From Actinocrinis sp035653575 (GTDB taxonomy: Bacteria > Actinomycetota > Actinomycetes > Streptomycetales > Catenulisporaceae): a DNA stretch of 64,000 bases. Positions within the stretch are counted from its first letter, which is position 1, and each line of letters begins with the position of its first letter. The notes under the pieces were generated by a model that saw nothing but the letters and a program-made list of their open reading frames with translations, ran no database searches and was not told the DNA's origin. The position numbers and the translations under genes are program-made. Where the stretch lies: positions 1-64,000 of the forward strand of contig NZ_DASRBQ010000002.1 in assembly GCF_035653575.1 (NCBI RefSeq), given 5' to 3'. Shown here one piece after another: positions 25,265-33,260 of the stretch.

Positions 25265-25655
25265 GGGGTCTCTCGAAGGTCAGCGGCTCGGCGCGCGACG
25301 GACGCCGGAATCGGATGAGGGCGTGTGCGCGTCGACGGATCCCGTTCTCACAGGGCCCGTACTATGGCCGGGACTACTGGGTTCCATCATTCGCCTCCCC
25401 TCGTCCGGGGCGCCGTGGCGCTACGCTGATGTATGGGCTCTGCGATGCTCCCACCCGACCAGAAGATCCGGCACCGAACACCCATACGCTGAGCAGGGCA
25501 AGAATCCACCCCGGACCTGCCCTCAGTCAAGTGCAGATGCAAGCCGCAGCCGCATCGTGCCTTTAACGTGCTTTCAGGATAACACCGACCTCGGACCGAA
25601 TCGGACCAATCGCCGAACTCAGCGATGGATGTGTGCTATTGCACGTTGGAATTTC
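25265..25655. other. 391-bp intergenic region
   Basis: No gene seen. It is less GC-rich than its surroundings on the right side and lies between the 5' region of the Nramp-related gene and the 3' end of kdpE. It must contain the promoter of the transporter. Short reading frames here lack ribosome-binding sites and familiar protein patterns. No clear terminator for kdpE was found. Confidence 0.5.
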
Positions 25656-26354
25656 TCACGGTTCGAAGCGATAGCCCATGCCGGGCTCGGTAAGCAGTTG
25701 TCGCGGGTGGGAGGGCTCCGGTTCGAGCTTCTGGCGCAGCTTCGCCAAATAGAACCTCAGGTAGTTGGTCTCCGACTGATACGCCGGGCCCCACACCTGT
25801 TGCAGCAGCTGCTTGCCGGAGACGAGCCGACCGGGATTTCGGACCAGTACCTCAAGCACCGCCCATTCGGTTTTTGTCAGATGCACCTGTTCGGGCGTCT
25901 GCTCGGGCGCGCCGGGGCGCCGCTGCACCGTTTTGGCGGCCAGGTCCACGGTGTAGTGGCCGATGGTCACGGCGGGCTCGGCCGCGGTCTCGCTCTCGCT
26001 GCGGCGGATCAGGGCCCGTAGCCGGGCCATCAGCTCGTCCATGGAGAACGGCTTGGTGACGTAGTCGTCGGCGCCGGCGTCGAGCGCGTCCACCTTGTCC
26101 GCGGAGTCCGCGCGGCCGGACAGGACCAGGATCGGCACCTTGGTCCAGCCGCGCAGGCCGGCGATCACGTCGGTGCCGTCCATGTCGGGCAGGCCGAGGT
26201 CCAGGACGACCACGTCGGGAAGGTGTTTGGCCGCCGCGTCGAGCGCGCCGGCGCCGTCGGCCGCGACGACCACCTCGTAGCGGCGCGCGGTGAGGTTGAT
26301 GCGCATCGCGCGCAGCAGCTGGGGCTCGTCGTCCACCACGAGCACGCGGATCAC
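25656..26354 (-). CDS. kdpE: KdpE-type response regulator (OmpR family)
   Basis: Response regulator of 232 residues. The receiver domain (about 2-115) has the acidic pair DD, the phosphoacceptor D52 in VVVLDLGLPDMDG, and the Lys in YVTKPFSMDEL. The C-terminal winged helix (about 135-230) ends TEPGMGYRFEP, as in KdpE. The GTG start overlaps the kdpD stop as GTGA and has GGGAG upstream. It should activate kdpFABC in K+ limitation, but no kdpFABC lies within the window on either side. Confidence 0.92.
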   Translation of the reverse strand: MIRVLVVDDEPQLLRAMRINLTARRYEVVVAADGAGALDAAAKHLPDVVVLDLGLPDMDGTDVIAGLRGWTKVPILVLSGRADSADKVDALDAGADDYVTKPFSMDELMARLRALIRRSESETAAEPAVTIGHYTVDLAAKTVQRRPGAPEQTPEQVHLTKTEWAVLEVLVRNPGRLVSGKQLLQQVWGPAYQSETNYLRFYLAKLRQKLEPEPSHPRQLLTEPGMGYRFEP

Positions 26355-29092
26355 GTCAGCGACTCCCTGTCTTGAGGCTCGTCGAACCCTGCGGCCGCGG
26401 CCGGTCCGAGCGGCGCCGGGTCCTCGTCGGCGTCCTGCGCCGCCGGTTCGATCGCGCCGACGGTCTCGGCCGCGGGCAGCGACACCACCATCGTGACACC
26501 GCCGCCGGGCGTGTCCTCCGGCGTGAGGGTGCCGCCCATCGCCTCGACCAGGCCGCGGGCCAGCGCGAGGCCGAGCCCGACGCCGGCGGTGTTGTCCCGG
26601 TCGCCGAGCCGCTGGAAGGGCCGGAACACCAGGTCGCGATCGGCCGGCCGGATGCCGGGGCCGCGGTCGATCACCCGGATCTCCACCCATCGGCCGAGTG
26701 CTGATACCGCGACGGTGACCGGCGAGGCGGTGTGCTTGACCGCGTTGCCGACCAGGTTGGCCACGACCCGTTCGAGCAGCGCGCCGTCGGCCAGCGCGGG
26801 CGGGACGGAGGGCGGCACCGGGGCGAGGCCGACCCTCGCGGCGGCGTCGGGGACCTCGTCGAGGGCGCGCGGGAGGACGTCGGCGGCCGCCACCGCCTCC
26901 AGGCGCAGCTTGATCGACCCGGCCTGGAGGCGGGACATGTCCAGCAGGTTCTCGACCAGCCGGGTGAGCCGGTCGAGTGACTGGTCGGCGGCTTCCAGCA
27001 GTTCCGCGCGGTCGTCGGCGGGCACGTCGAGGTCCGGGTCGCGCAGCGTGCCGATCGCCGCCTTGGCCGCGGCGAGCGGGGTGCGCAGATCGTGCGAGAC
27101 GGCCGCCAGCAGCGCCGTGCGCATCCGGTCCGCGGCCGCCAGGCTCTCCGCCTCGGCGGCGCTGCGGGAGAGCCGGCGGCGCTCCAGGGCCGCGGTGGCC
27201 TGCGCGGCGAACGCGTTGAGCACGCGCTGGTCGTCCGCAGGCAGCGTGCGCCCGCGCAGCACGATCACCGCGTCGCGGCCGGCCTCGACCACCGTGTCGG
27301 CCTGGCCCGGGCAGAGCGCCGGATCGGCCCCGGTGCTGGCCACCAGCGTCCAGCGCCCCGGGTCGTCGTTCACGTCGGGCGGATGCGCGTCCCCAGGCCC
27401 GGTCTGCGGTGATCGCGGCCCTTCCGCGTCGGATCTCTGCAAGAGAGCGACGGAAGCCATCGCGAAGGTCTCGCGGAACCGCTCGAGCAGGGCGCTGATG
27501 GCCTCGTCGCCGCGCAGCACCGAGACCGCGAACGCGCCGAGGGTCTCCGCCTCGGCGGAGGCGCTGGCGGCGCGGCGGGTCTGCTTGATCGCGAGGTCGA
27601 CCACGGAGGCCACGGTCAGCGCGACGAGGGCGAAGACGATCAGCGCGAAGACGTTGTTGCCCTCGTCGATCGTGAAGGTGTGGACGGGGGTGATGAAGTA
27701 GTAATTGAGCAGCAGCGAGCCCCACAGCGCCGCGATCAGCGCCGAGAGCAGCCCGCCGAGCCGCGCGATGGCCACTGTGGCGACCAGGAAGATGAGCACC
27801 TGGCTGGTCAGGTTCAGCCCGCCGTGCGGCACCTGCGCGAGCACCGCGGTGATGATCGGCGGCACGAGCAGTGCGGCTGCGGGTCCGCGCCAGCGCGTGT
27901 GTCCCCAAGCGGCTTCGCGCAGTGGGTTGGGCGGCAGCCATGCGGTACGCCGCCGAACCTGTTGCGGGTCTTCGTGCGTCACCATGTGCACGTCGATGTC
28001 GCCGGAGAGCCGGATCGTGCTCTCGCCGACGCCGCGACCGGTGAACAGCCGGCTGAGTCGGTTGCGGCGCGACGTTCCGAGCACCAGCTGCGTCGCGTTC
28101 ACTGCCCTGGCGAACTCCAGCAGTGCCCGTGGCACGTCGTCACCGACCACGGTGTGATAGGTCCCGCCGAGCGATTCGACCAGATGCCGCTGCGCGGCCA
28201 GGGCCGTCGGGCTGGTGTCCGCCGCGAGGCCGTCCGAGCGGGCGACATGGACCGCCAGCAACTCGGGCCCCGCGGCCCCGGCGATCGCGGAGCCAGGCTC
28301 CTGATTGCGCACCGCCTTGATCGAGCGCTGCGCGATGCGCGCGGCACGGCGGATCAACAGGTCCCCCGATCCGTCCCCGGGCAGCGCGACGACCACGCGC
28401 TCGCGCGCCTCCCACACCGAGTCGATCCGATGATCCTCCCGGTAGCGCTGCAAGACCTCGTCGACGCGGTCGGCGACCCACAGCAGCGCCAGCTCGCGCA
28501 GCGCGGTGAGATTGCCGAGCCGGAAGTAGTTCCCGAGCGCCGCGTCGATGCGGTCGGCCGGGTAGACGTTGCCGTGGGCGAGCCGACGGCGCAGCGCCTC
28601 CGGGGACATGTCCACCAGCTCGATCTGGTCGGCGGCGCGCACCACCTCGTCCGGCACGGTTTCTCGCTGCGGGACCCCGGTGATCCGCTCCACCACGTCG
28701 CTGAGCGATTCCAGGTGCTGCACGTTCACCGTGGTGATCACTTCGATCCCGGCGTCCAGTAGCTCCTGCACGTCCTGCCAGCGCTTGGCGTGCCGGCCGC
28801 CGGGGACGTTGGCGTGCGCCAGCTCGTCGACCAGCGCCACCTGCGGGCGGCGGGCCAACACCGCGTCCAGGTCCATCTCGCGCAGCTCGCGGCCGCGATA
28901 GGCGCGCGTCAGCGGCGGTACCAGCGGCAGGCCCTCAGCCAGCGCGATCGTGTGCGGGCGGGCGTAGGTCTCGACCCAGGCCACGACCACGTCCGCGCCG
29001 CGCTCGATCCGCCGGTGCGCCTCCTCCAGCATCTTGTATGTCTTCCCGACGCCCGGAGCCGCGCCCACATAGACCCGCAACGTGCCGCGCAT
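26351..29092 (-). CDS. kdpD: KdpD-type sensor histidine kinase
   Basis: Membrane sensor kinase of 913 residues. The N-terminal KdpD domain opens MRGTLRVYVGAAPGVGKTYK, with the Walker A motif, then Walker B-like VALVDELAHAN. A universal-stress-protein-like domain (LVLGTSRRNRLSRLFTGRG) comes next, then four membrane helices of the DUF4118 type (about 405-510), a GAF-like region and the kinase core (H in AAVSHDLRTPL; N in VANLVGNAVKH; DRGPGI; GVGLGLALARG). The ATG at 29092 fits the conserved KdpD start. Upstream in-frame ATGs exist (to 29272) but would add a repetitive extension covering the tandem repeats. Confidence 0.92.
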   Translation of the reverse strand: MRGTLRVYVGAAPGVGKTYKMLEEAHRRIERGADVVVAWVETYARPHTIALAEGLPLVPPLTRAYRGRELREMDLDAVLARRPQVALVDELAHANVPGGRHAKRWQDVQELLDAGIEVITTVNVQHLESLSDVVERITGVPQRETVPDEVVRAADQIELVDMSPEALRRRLAHGNVYPADRIDAALGNYFRLGNLTALRELALLWVADRVDEVLQRYREDHRIDSVWEARERVVVALPGDGSGDLLIRRAARIAQRSIKAVRNQEPGSAIAGAAGPELLAVHVARSDGLAADTSPTALAAQRHLVESLGGTYHTVVGDDVPRALLEFARAVNATQLVLGTSRRNRLSRLFTGRGVGESTIRLSGDIDVHMVTHEDPQQVRRRTAWLPPNPLREAAWGHTRWRGPAAALLVPPIITAVLAQVPHGGLNLTSQVLIFLVATVAIARLGGLLSALIAALWGSLLLNYYFITPVHTFTIDEGNNVFALIVFALVALTVASVVDLAIKQTRRAASASAEAETLGAFAVSVLRGDEAISALLERFRETFAMASVALLQRSDAEGPRSPQTGPGDAHPPDVNDDPGRWTLVASTGADPALCPGQADTVVEAGRDAVIVLRGRTLPADDQRVLNAFAAQATAALERRRLSRSAAEAESLAAADRMRTALLAAVSHDLRTPLAAAKAAIGTLRDPDLDVPADDRAELLEAADQSLDRLTRLVENLLDMSRLQAGSIKLRLEAVAAADVLPRALDEVPDAAARVGLAPVPPSVPPALADGALLERVVANLVGNAVKHTASPVTVAVSALGRWVEIRVIDRGPGIRPADRDLVFRPFQRLGDRDNTAGVGLGLALARGLVEAMGGTLTPEDTPGGGVTMVVSLPAAETVGAIEPAAQDADEDPAPLGPAAAAGFDEPQDRESLT

Positions 29093-29173
29093 ACCGCAAT
29101 CCTGCCACCAGTGGCCGGAATGACTCATCGCGTTGACAGCCGCCGCGCCCGGCGCAGGCGCCACCGGAGTGAA

Positions 29174-29233
29174 CGCCACAGTCATCGCCGCAGTGATCGC
29201 CGCAGTCATCGTCACAGTGATCGCCGGAGCGAC
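29174..29233. repeat. Tandem 12-bp repeats upstream of kdpD
   Basis: Five head-to-tail 12-mers of the type CGCC(A/G)CAGT(C/G)AT run from 29174 to 29233. The first three are closely alike, the fourth has a C-to-T change and the fifth is degenerate. They lie in the spacer between kdpD and the divergent G1 peptidase gene, at about 1.1 helical turns per unit. Confidence 0.75.
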
Positions 29234-29368
29234 TCTTGCGGCGAATCGGTGCAACCTCCTCTTTCCGGTCATCGAGTTCTGAGTTAACGTCAGATACAGC
29301 CGCGTGAACCGTTCGGGCGGCGACCGCCGTCCGGGATTCGCGCTCCTTCCCACCCACAAGGAGCATCC

Positions 29369-30193
29369 ATGCGTTTGCGCCCGATATCCCGCGTCGCGCC
29401 CCGCACCGGCCTACCCGCCCGCCGCTCGGCGCGGGCCGGCCTCAGCGCACTGCTGATCGGCTCGTTCGCGTTGTTCGCCGTCCCGGTCTCGGCCGGCGGC
29501 GCCGCCGCGGCGCTGGCCGGGCTCGACTTCTCCCCGCACGCGGCCGGCGCGCGCCTGCACCCGGGCGCCGCGTCCGGCCTGAAGTTCGCCACCAGCACCA
29601 ACTGGGCCGGCTACGCCGCGCACTCCACGAAGTACACCTCGGTCAGCTCGACCTGGCGCGAGCCCGGCGCCAGCTGCGGCTCGACCACGTCGTACGCCAG
29701 CTTCTGGACCGGGCTCGACGGATACGCGAGCTCCTCGGTCGAGCAGACCGGCACCCTGGTGCTGTGCTCGGGCGGCAGGGCGTCCCAGTACGCGTGGTAC
29801 GAGATGTACCCGGCCAGCCCGGTCTACTTCAACAACACGGTCGCGGCCGGAGACACGATCGTCTCCCGGGTCACCGCGACCTCCTCCGGAGCGTTCACCC
29901 TCTACCTGGCCGACACCACCCGCGGCTGGAGCCACACGGTCAACCAGACCAACTCCTCGCTGGCGCGTTCCTCGGCGGAGGTCATCGCGGAGGCGCCGTC
30001 CTCGTCCAGCGGAGTGCTGCCGCTGGCGAACTTCGGCACCGTGACGTTCACCGGTTCCACGGTCAACGGCGGCTCGCTCGGCGCCTCGAACCCGACCTCG
30101 ATCACGATGGTCACCAGCTCGGGGACGACCAAGGCCTCGGTCAGCGGGATCTCCGGCGGGACGTCCTTCTCGGCGACCTGGCACCACGCCTAA
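29369..30193 (+). CDS. Secreted G1-family glutamic peptidase (eqolisin-like)
   Basis: Exported acid peptidase-like protein of 274 residues. A basic N-terminus and hydrophobic segment (about 25-50) form the signal peptide, followed by a short pro-region. The mature part has the G1 signatures TNWAGYAAHS, FWTGLDGYASSSVEQTG (catalytic Gln, Q126), YAWYEMYP and SSAEVIAEAP (catalytic Glu, probably E204). These enzymes act in acidic surroundings and are better known from fungi. The ATG follows AAGGAG. It is divergent from kdpD, and hairpins follow the gene. Confidence 0.87.
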   Translation: MRLRPISRVAPRTGLPARRSARAGLSALLIGSFALFAVPVSAGGAAAALAGLDFSPHAAGARLHPGAASGLKFATSTNWAGYAAHSTKYTSVSSTWREPGASCGSTTSYASFWTGLDGYASSSVEQTGTLVLCSGGRASQYAWYEMYPASPVYFNNTVAAGDTIVSRVTATSSGAFTLYLADTTRGWSHTVNQTNSSLARSSAEVIAEAPSSSSGVLPLANFGTVTFTGSTVNGGSLGASNPTSITMVTSSGTTKASVSGISGGTSFSATWHHA

Positions 30194-30562
30194 GCGCTGA
30201 CAGGCGGCTCGGGTGCGGCGGCACTCCCCGGCGATGCCGCCGCACGTCGAGCATCGCTGACGCCTGCGACGGCCCGGCAACGGGCCGATACCGATAGCAG
30301 GACACTCATGCAGCGAGCCGGTCACAGACCGGCGTCGCGACGATAGCGCACGACGCCCCCTCCAGGCGGCCGATTTTCCGGTTCCTGCCACGCCGGCCGC
30401 GCAGCCCCACCGTATGCACCGCTCGCAGCACCCTGACGGCCTTCACCCAGCGCTCCGCCCAGCGGCCGCTTGAACGGCTGCTGACACCGCGCACGGCGGC
30501 ACGAACGGCATCAGGCGTGCCGCGCTCCGCTGACGAACGGAGCGCGGCACGCCCGCCGCCGG
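30194..30562. other. 369-bp intergenic region between convergent genes
   Basis: No gene seen. It contains a GCCGGTC/GACCGGC hairpin (30317-30333) and, at its right end, the stronger terminator listed separately. It separates the G1 peptidase gene from the convergent XRE-TPR regulator. Confidence 0.55.
30514..30553. terminator. Strong 16-bp hairpin between convergent genes
   Basis: GGCGTGCCGCGCTCCG (30514-30529) and its exact complement (30538-30553) form a perfect stem with an eight-base loop just beyond the stop of the XRE-TPR gene. It probably ends transcription from both sides. Confidence 0.75.
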
Positions 30563-32185
30563 TCAGGGCCGGACCGCCTCCAGCGCCTGCCTGGCCTCGT
30601 CCACCGGGGCCAGCACCCTCGGCGGCACGTTCATGGCCACCAGCCTGCGCCGCACGCCGTCGACTCGGTCGACTCCGGTGGCGTACCAGGATCGGTGCAG
30701 TTGCGCGATCGCTCCGCCGAGCAGTCTGGCGGACTCCTCGAGCTCGCCCTGTTGCGCGCGCACGTGCGCCAGGTCCGCCAGTGTGATCGAGCGCTGCTTC
30801 GCACCGGTCGCGGGCAGCGTGCGCAGGGTGCGTTCCAGCGAGGCGGCGGCCTCGCCGGTGCGCCCGGTGGCGATCTGGCAGAAGCCTTTGAAGCCGGCCA
30901 GGCGGGAAGCGTCGTAGAAGTCGAGCCAGTCCGGATCGGGGCCACCCGCCGAGCCGAGCCCGCCGAGCGCCGCCTCCGAGCGCGCGATCAGGTCGCCCGC
31001 CGAGGCCGCCGCGCCGAGCCTGGCCTCGATCTCGGAGTCCACCGCGTACATCCAGGAGCGCTGAGTCGGCCCGATCGCTCCGGCCGCCTCGTCGTGCGCG
31101 AGCGCCATCAGGTCCCTGGCCCGCCGCGCCCGGCCGCAGAAGGCCGGGACGAAGGCCATGTGCGCCAGCACCGCGCCGGTCAGCGCCCGGTCGGCGGCCT
31201 CGCGTGCCGCGTCGAGGGCCACGGTGAAATAGCCGTCCGCGAGCCTCGGCTGCTGGAGGTCGAAGAAGGCCAGCCGCGCGGCCAGCAGCGCGGTCTCGGC
31301 CACCGGGTGGGCCAGCCGGGTGCGCAGCGCCGCGGACTCGGTCGCGCGCAGCAGGCCGATGCCGAGTTCGGAATGCGCCGCGACCGGGGCGAACATCGCC
31401 GAGGCCGGCACGCTCCAGTACAGGGTGCGGTGCTGTGCGGTGATCGCCGAATATCCGGCCACCAGGCTCGAGTCCACGGCCGCGGCACCGGGCGTGACGC
31501 CGGCGCGCTGCTCCGCGAGCCGGGCGGCGGCCTCAGGCTGTTGCGAAATCGCCTGGTTCGCCGTGTTCTGATATGGAGAACCCTGATATTTCGGGTTTTG
31601 TTGCTGCGCCGAACCCTGATACGGAGCGCGGGTCGCGGCCCGCGCGGATGCGGGAGCGGCGGCGGCCAGCCCGCCGGAACCGAGCGCGACCGCGCCCGTC
31701 ATGAACTGTCGTCTCTTCACCGGGTCGTGCCTCTCGTGGTCGCGTAACGACCGCGTGACCCCTGCTCCCCTGCCCATGTGCGCCGATCCACCCGAGCCCG
31801 AATCGGGTGGGTCGGCCTCCTCGCGCGCCCATTGCGGCTGGAATCCCATCCGCTCGATCGGCACGCCGAACAATGCCTCAAGCACCGCCTGGTACGCCGG
31901 CAGCGGCAGCGGCGGGTTGTCGCTCTCCCAGCGCCGCACCTGCCGCACCGAGAGCGAGAGCGGCCGGCCGATCTGCCGGGAGCGCGCCTCGAAGGCGGCG
32001 GCGAAGTCGGCCTGCGTCCAGAAGCGGCGCAGGCGCAACTGCCGCAGCGCGTTGTTGCCCGTGGCCGCCGGGCCCGCGCCCGCACGCGTTGTGGGCGGGG
32101 ACGGCAGCTGCGGTGTCGGTACCGCGTGAGATGCGTGGGATGTGGAGCGCGCCTGACCCTGCCGTGACGGTGTCGCCTGCGGCAT
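30563..32185 (-). CDS. XRE-family regulator with TPR-like C-terminus
   Basis: Transcription regulator of 540 residues. After an Ala/Pro-rich N-terminus comes an HTH (about 48-105: LRLRRFWTQADFAAAF and RQVRRWESDNPPLPLP). Next is a KRRQFMTGAVALGSGGLAAA segment, which looks like a hydrophobic or Tat-like stretch and is common inside this Streptomyces family. A Gln/Asn-rich linker with repeated PYQ/KYQ units leads to a helical TPR-like region (about 240-530). The ATG has AGGAAGGAG upstream. Ligand and targets are unknown. Confidence 0.83.
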   Translation of the reverse strand: MPQATPSRQGQARSTSHASHAVPTPQLPSPPTTRAGAGPAATGNNALRQLRLRRFWTQADFAAAFEARSRQIGRPLSLSVRQVRRWESDNPPLPLPAYQAVLEALFGVPIERMGFQPQWAREEADPPDSGSGGSAHMGRGAGVTRSLRDHERHDPVKRRQFMTGAVALGSGGLAAAAPASARAATRAPYQGSAQQQNPKYQGSPYQNTANQAISQQPEAAARLAEQRAGVTPGAAAVDSSLVAGYSAITAQHRTLYWSVPASAMFAPVAAHSELGIGLLRATESAALRTRLAHPVAETALLAARLAFFDLQQPRLADGYFTVALDAAREAADRALTGAVLAHMAFVPAFCGRARRARDLMALAHDEAAGAIGPTQRSWMYAVDSEIEARLGAAASAGDLIARSEAALGGLGSAGGPDPDWLDFYDASRLAGFKGFCQIATGRTGEAAASLERTLRTLPATGAKQRSITLADLAHVRAQQGELEESARLLGGAIAQLHRSWYATGVDRVDGVRRRLVAMNVPPRVLAPVDEARQALEAVRP

Positions 32186-32537
32186 CGCCCGGACTCCTTC
32201 CTGCGGCGTTCACGGTGCGCGTGTGGTAGATCAGCGCAGAGTGGCAACCGATCCGCATCGTAAGTTAGCCCGGATCGGTGAACGCCGGGGGCGTTTCCAC
32301 CCATTCGTGGGATGGCGATGTCCGGCGCGAGTCCGCCCCGGCGTGGTTGAAGAGGTCATATGCGCCGATGCGGAACGTCGGTCCTTTCGGCGCACGGCTC
32401 GAAAAAAGCGGGAACGATACGGGCGGTCCGGTCGTCTCAACGACTGTGGGGGGCAACTGACGCGGCGGCGACGGGAGCTACGGAACACCGGTGCCACGGC
32501 GTCCGTTGTTACGGACAGGACACACTCGGAGGGGACT
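32186..32537. other. 352-bp divergent spacer upstream of whiB-type gene
   Basis: No gene seen. This spacer holds the promoters of the XRE-TPR gene and the WhiB-type gene. It contains a possible ECF-type promoter (listed separately) and a short inverted repeat, GTCCGTtgttACGGAC (32501-32516), 21 bases before the WhiB start. Confidence 0.5.
32411..32436 (+). promoter_or_regulatory. Possible ECF-sigma promoter (GGAAC-N17-CGTC)
   Basis: GGAAC (32411-32415) and CGTC (32433-32436) are spaced by 17 bases, about 100 bases upstream of the WhiB-type start. The pattern matches common ECF sigma promoters in actinomycetes. Based on motif only. Confidence 0.4.
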
Positions 32538-33011
32538 GTGTTGGTGGACGAGATGGCTGTGCCGGACAAAGGCACCACGGGCGGATCGGCGCACGGCGGG
32601 AAGGCGGGCGCACGGTCGGCGCACTTGAGCCAGGGCCACGCTGCGGGCCAGAACGAGGCCGCGATGGCGGTCGCGGTGCTGCCCGAGCGCAGGTCCGCGC
32701 GTAACGCGGCGCGTATTCCCCCGGTCGCCCAGCTGCGGCTGGGCTGGCAGGAGCGGGCCGCCTGCCAGGGTTCGGACGCGCGGCTGTTCTTCGGCCCGGA
32801 GAAGGAGCGCATCCGCGACCGCGAGGTGCGGGAAGGCGCCGCGAAGCGGGTGTGCGCGAGCTGCCCGGTGCTGCGGGAATGCCGCAATCACGCGCTGCAG
32901 ACGCCGGAGCTCTTCGGCATCTGGGGCGGGCTGAGCGAAACCGACCGGGAGATCGGGTTCGGGCGGTCCTTCGGCCGCCGCATCCCGCGTCCGCGTTCCG
33001 TGGCGGCCTGA
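32538..33011 (+). CDS. WhiB-family iron-sulfur regulator
   Basis: Wbl protein of about 157 residues. The four cluster-binding cysteines are in ERAACQGSD and RVCASCPVLREC. The turn motif is ELFGIWGGLSE, followed by a basic C-terminal tail (GRSFGRRIPRPR) for DNA contact. A polar, Ala/Gly-rich extension of about 65 residues precedes the core. The GTG has GGAGGGG upstream; a TTG three bases on and an ATG at 32553 are alternatives. Wbl proteins bind sigma factors and DNA and respond to redox or developmental cues. I cannot place it in a named subgroup. Confidence 0.9.
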   Translation: MLVDEMAVPDKGTTGGSAHGGKAGARSAHLSQGHAAGQNEAAMAVAVLPERRSARNAARIPPVAQLRLGWQERAACQGSDARLFFGPEKERIRDREVREGAAKRVCASCPVLRECRNHALQTPELFGIWGGLSETDREIGFGRSFGRRIPRPRSVAA

Positions 33012-33125
33012 GCGGCGATCCGAGGGCGGATCCGAACCGAACGGGAAGCGGGGACCAACGGGAACGGGAGACCGGGGCGAGCATTAACCAGCTGAATACG
33101 GGACGAACTGCTTAAAGTGCGACAG

Positions 33126-33156
33126 GTCCGCAGCGGTGACGGGGACCGCTGCGGAC
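33126..33156. terminator. Hairpin terminator between whiB-type and GH13 genes
   Basis: GTCCGCAGCGGT (33126-33137) pairs with ACCGCTGCGGAC (33145-33156) over a seven-base loop. It lies between two convergent genes. Confidence 0.7.
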
Positions 33157-33160
33157 GCGC

Positions 33161-33250
33161 GTCGCGTCTTGCTTCGATGCCGCTTGCCTTGGCGCCACTT
33201 TCTTTGATGCTGCTTGTCGTGATGCTGCTTGTCCTGGTGCTGCTTGTCGT
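33161..33250. repeat. Array of 15-bp imperfect repeats
   Basis: Six 15-base units in a row. The last three are almost identical (GATGCTGCTTGTCGT, GATGCTGCTTGTCCT, GGTGCTGCTTGTCGT) and the first three are degenerate. They lie between the hairpin and the stop of the GH13 gene. In one minus-strand frame they read as a five-residue Ala/Gln/Arg repeat, but that frame is not the GH13 frame. Confidence 0.75.
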
Positions 33251-33260
33251 GGCGCCGCGC

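Noticed and set aside
25090..25330. M-box (ykoK) or yybP-ykoY riboswitch
   Set aside because: The conserved core strings of these classes could not be found. Only an unclassified leader fold is proposed.
29093..29272. N-terminal extension of KdpD through the 12-bp repeats
   Set aside because: KdpD proteins start at MRGTL-like sequence, and the upstream ATGs lack ribosome-binding sites.
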